From the IMG/VR virus record IMGVR_UViG_3300011114_001087, positions 1 to 38,290 of that record: a DNA stretch of 38,290 nucleotides; one strand, given 5' to 3'. The position numbers and the translations under genes are program-made. The DNA is from a virus. Shown in pieces: positions 37,779 to 38,290 of this stretch. Each line of letters begins with the position of its first letter. Positions within the stretch are counted from its first letter, which is position 1. The notes below the pieces were generated by a model. It made no database searches and was not told where the DNA came from. It worked only from the letters and a program-made list of their open reading frames with translations.

Positions 37779-38238
37779 GGCGATTCTTGAGTTCCTTTGC
37801 TATGGCATTGTAGGTTGTCCTGTCCACGGACTTGTCCACAATGTCGAAGATGTCGGTGATGAGTTTGCCCCACTGCTGGGTGACTGCTGCCTTGGCGACG
37901 AAGTTGCCGCGCTCGACAGCCACCTCGAGCTCAAGCTTGTCAACCTGTGCTTTGAGCTTGCGATCTCGTAGGACATCGGTGGACTGGCCAACTTCGACTT
38001 CCTCCTTGGGATTTGCAGCAAGCCATGTGACGAGTGTTGAGTGGTATATTTTTGAATTGTAGAATGCAAGACAGTCGGAGGATTTCTTTGCACGCTGGAC
38101 TTCGCTGACTGGGATCTGCAAATCCTCGCAGACATCCAGCATTGTTGTGTAGAATTTCCGTCCAGTCTTTTCTTCCGTCTGAAGTCTTGGACGGAGGCGA
38201 GCGGTTGGTTTTAGACGCTTCGAAGGATGATTGGCCAT
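37765..38238 (-). CDS. Terminase small subunit (Nu1-like, 157 aa)
   Basis: A 157-residue protein overlapping the large terminase. The N-terminal 60 residues are basic (KRLKPTARLRPRLQ) then helical (TMLDVCEDLQIPVSEVQRAKKSSD), as for DNA-binding small terminases of the Nu1 type. The middle has LRDRKLKAQVDKLELEVAVERG, which is coiled-coil. It recognises the packaging site and recruits the large subunit. It is the first gene of the leftward late block. Confidence 0.8.
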   Translation of the reverse strand: MANHPSKRLKPTARLRPRLQTEEKTGRKFYTTMLDVCEDLQIPVSEVQRAKKSSDCLAFYNSKIYHSTLVTWLAANPKEEVEVGQSTDVLRDRKLKAQVDKLELEVAVERGNFVAKAAVTQQWGKLITDIFDIVDKSVDRTTYNAIAKELKNRLGHK

Positions 38239-38290
38239 TATCAGCTATGTTTCAGATTCACAGACTTGTGCAGCAATGCTGACCCGAGGA
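38239..38290. other. Right-edge non-coding stub
   Basis: Fifty-two bases upstream of the small terminase gene up to the window edge. No clear promoter can be read. The late promoter, and possibly a packaging site, are expected here or across the edge, so the window probably cuts the regulatory region. Confidence 0.5.

Noticed and set aside
1-38290. tRNA genes, integrase, repressor or restriction-modification genes
   Set aside because: I looked for T-loop patterns and for the usual protein motifs and found nothing convincing. A proper tRNA scan could still find a divergent tRNA.

Overview
The window looks like most or all of the genome of a tailed, siphovirus-type bacteriophage of about 38 kb. 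It carries a complete lambda/HK97-style head-and-tail gene set, a four-gene lysis cassette and its own replication module. I see no integrase, excisionase, repressor, tRNA or bacterial housekeeping gene, so a lytic phage is the simplest reading (inference). A predicted lipoprotein paired with a membrane-anchored coiled-coil protein in the lysis cassette suggests a host with an outer membrane. Most genes lack a Shine-Dalgarno sequence and instead start behind A-rich leaders such as CCAAAAAG(A)n-ATG. That style is common in Bacteroidota and Verrucomicrobiota, so a host from one of those groups is a weak inference.

Layout. Positions 1-324 are non-coding: a 22-bp tandem repeat, small hairpins and a promoter/leader element that recurs at 16975-17072. 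Positions 325-5663 (+) hold small Ala-rich and hypothetical proteins, a DUF2786 protein, a glycosyltransferase resembling the GT75/RGP family and a coiled-coil repeat protein. Positions 5657-7858 are inverted (-) and encode a DUF3854-type primase/helicase. Positions 7982-20220 (+) form the replication and nucleotide module: an SSB-like protein, an FAD oxidoreductase, a ThyX-like protein, a HAD-DUF6378 fusion, an HNH protein, a DnaQ-like exonuclease overlapping a C-family DNA polymerase interrupted by an HNH intein, a SNF2-like helicase, a Cys-rich mini-protein and a PD-(D/E)XK nuclease.

The rest, 38238 down to 20217, is one leftward late block. In transcription order it holds small and large terminase, gpW-like protein, portal, protease/scaffold, decoration protein, major capsid protein, a two-domain glycosyltransferase, head-tail connectors, tail tube, tail chaperones, tape measure, tail tip/fibre proteins and lysis genes. 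The early (+) and late (-) blocks converge at 20217-20220 with a 4-bp overlap. Many neighbours overlap as ATGA or GTGA, indicating translational coupling.

The points most worth a second look are: (1) an FAD oxidoreductase next to a ThyX with an altered signature motif, followed by a HAD-DUF6378 protein, possibly a thymidine-modification pathway; (2) a tandem glycosyltransferase inside the capsid operon plus a second, unrelated glycosyltransferase in the early region; (3) the DnaQ/DnaE pair with an intein at a polymerase core motif; (4) a SNF2-like helicase with Gln in place of the Walker B Glu; and (5) a roughly 100-bp duplicated promoter/leader element.
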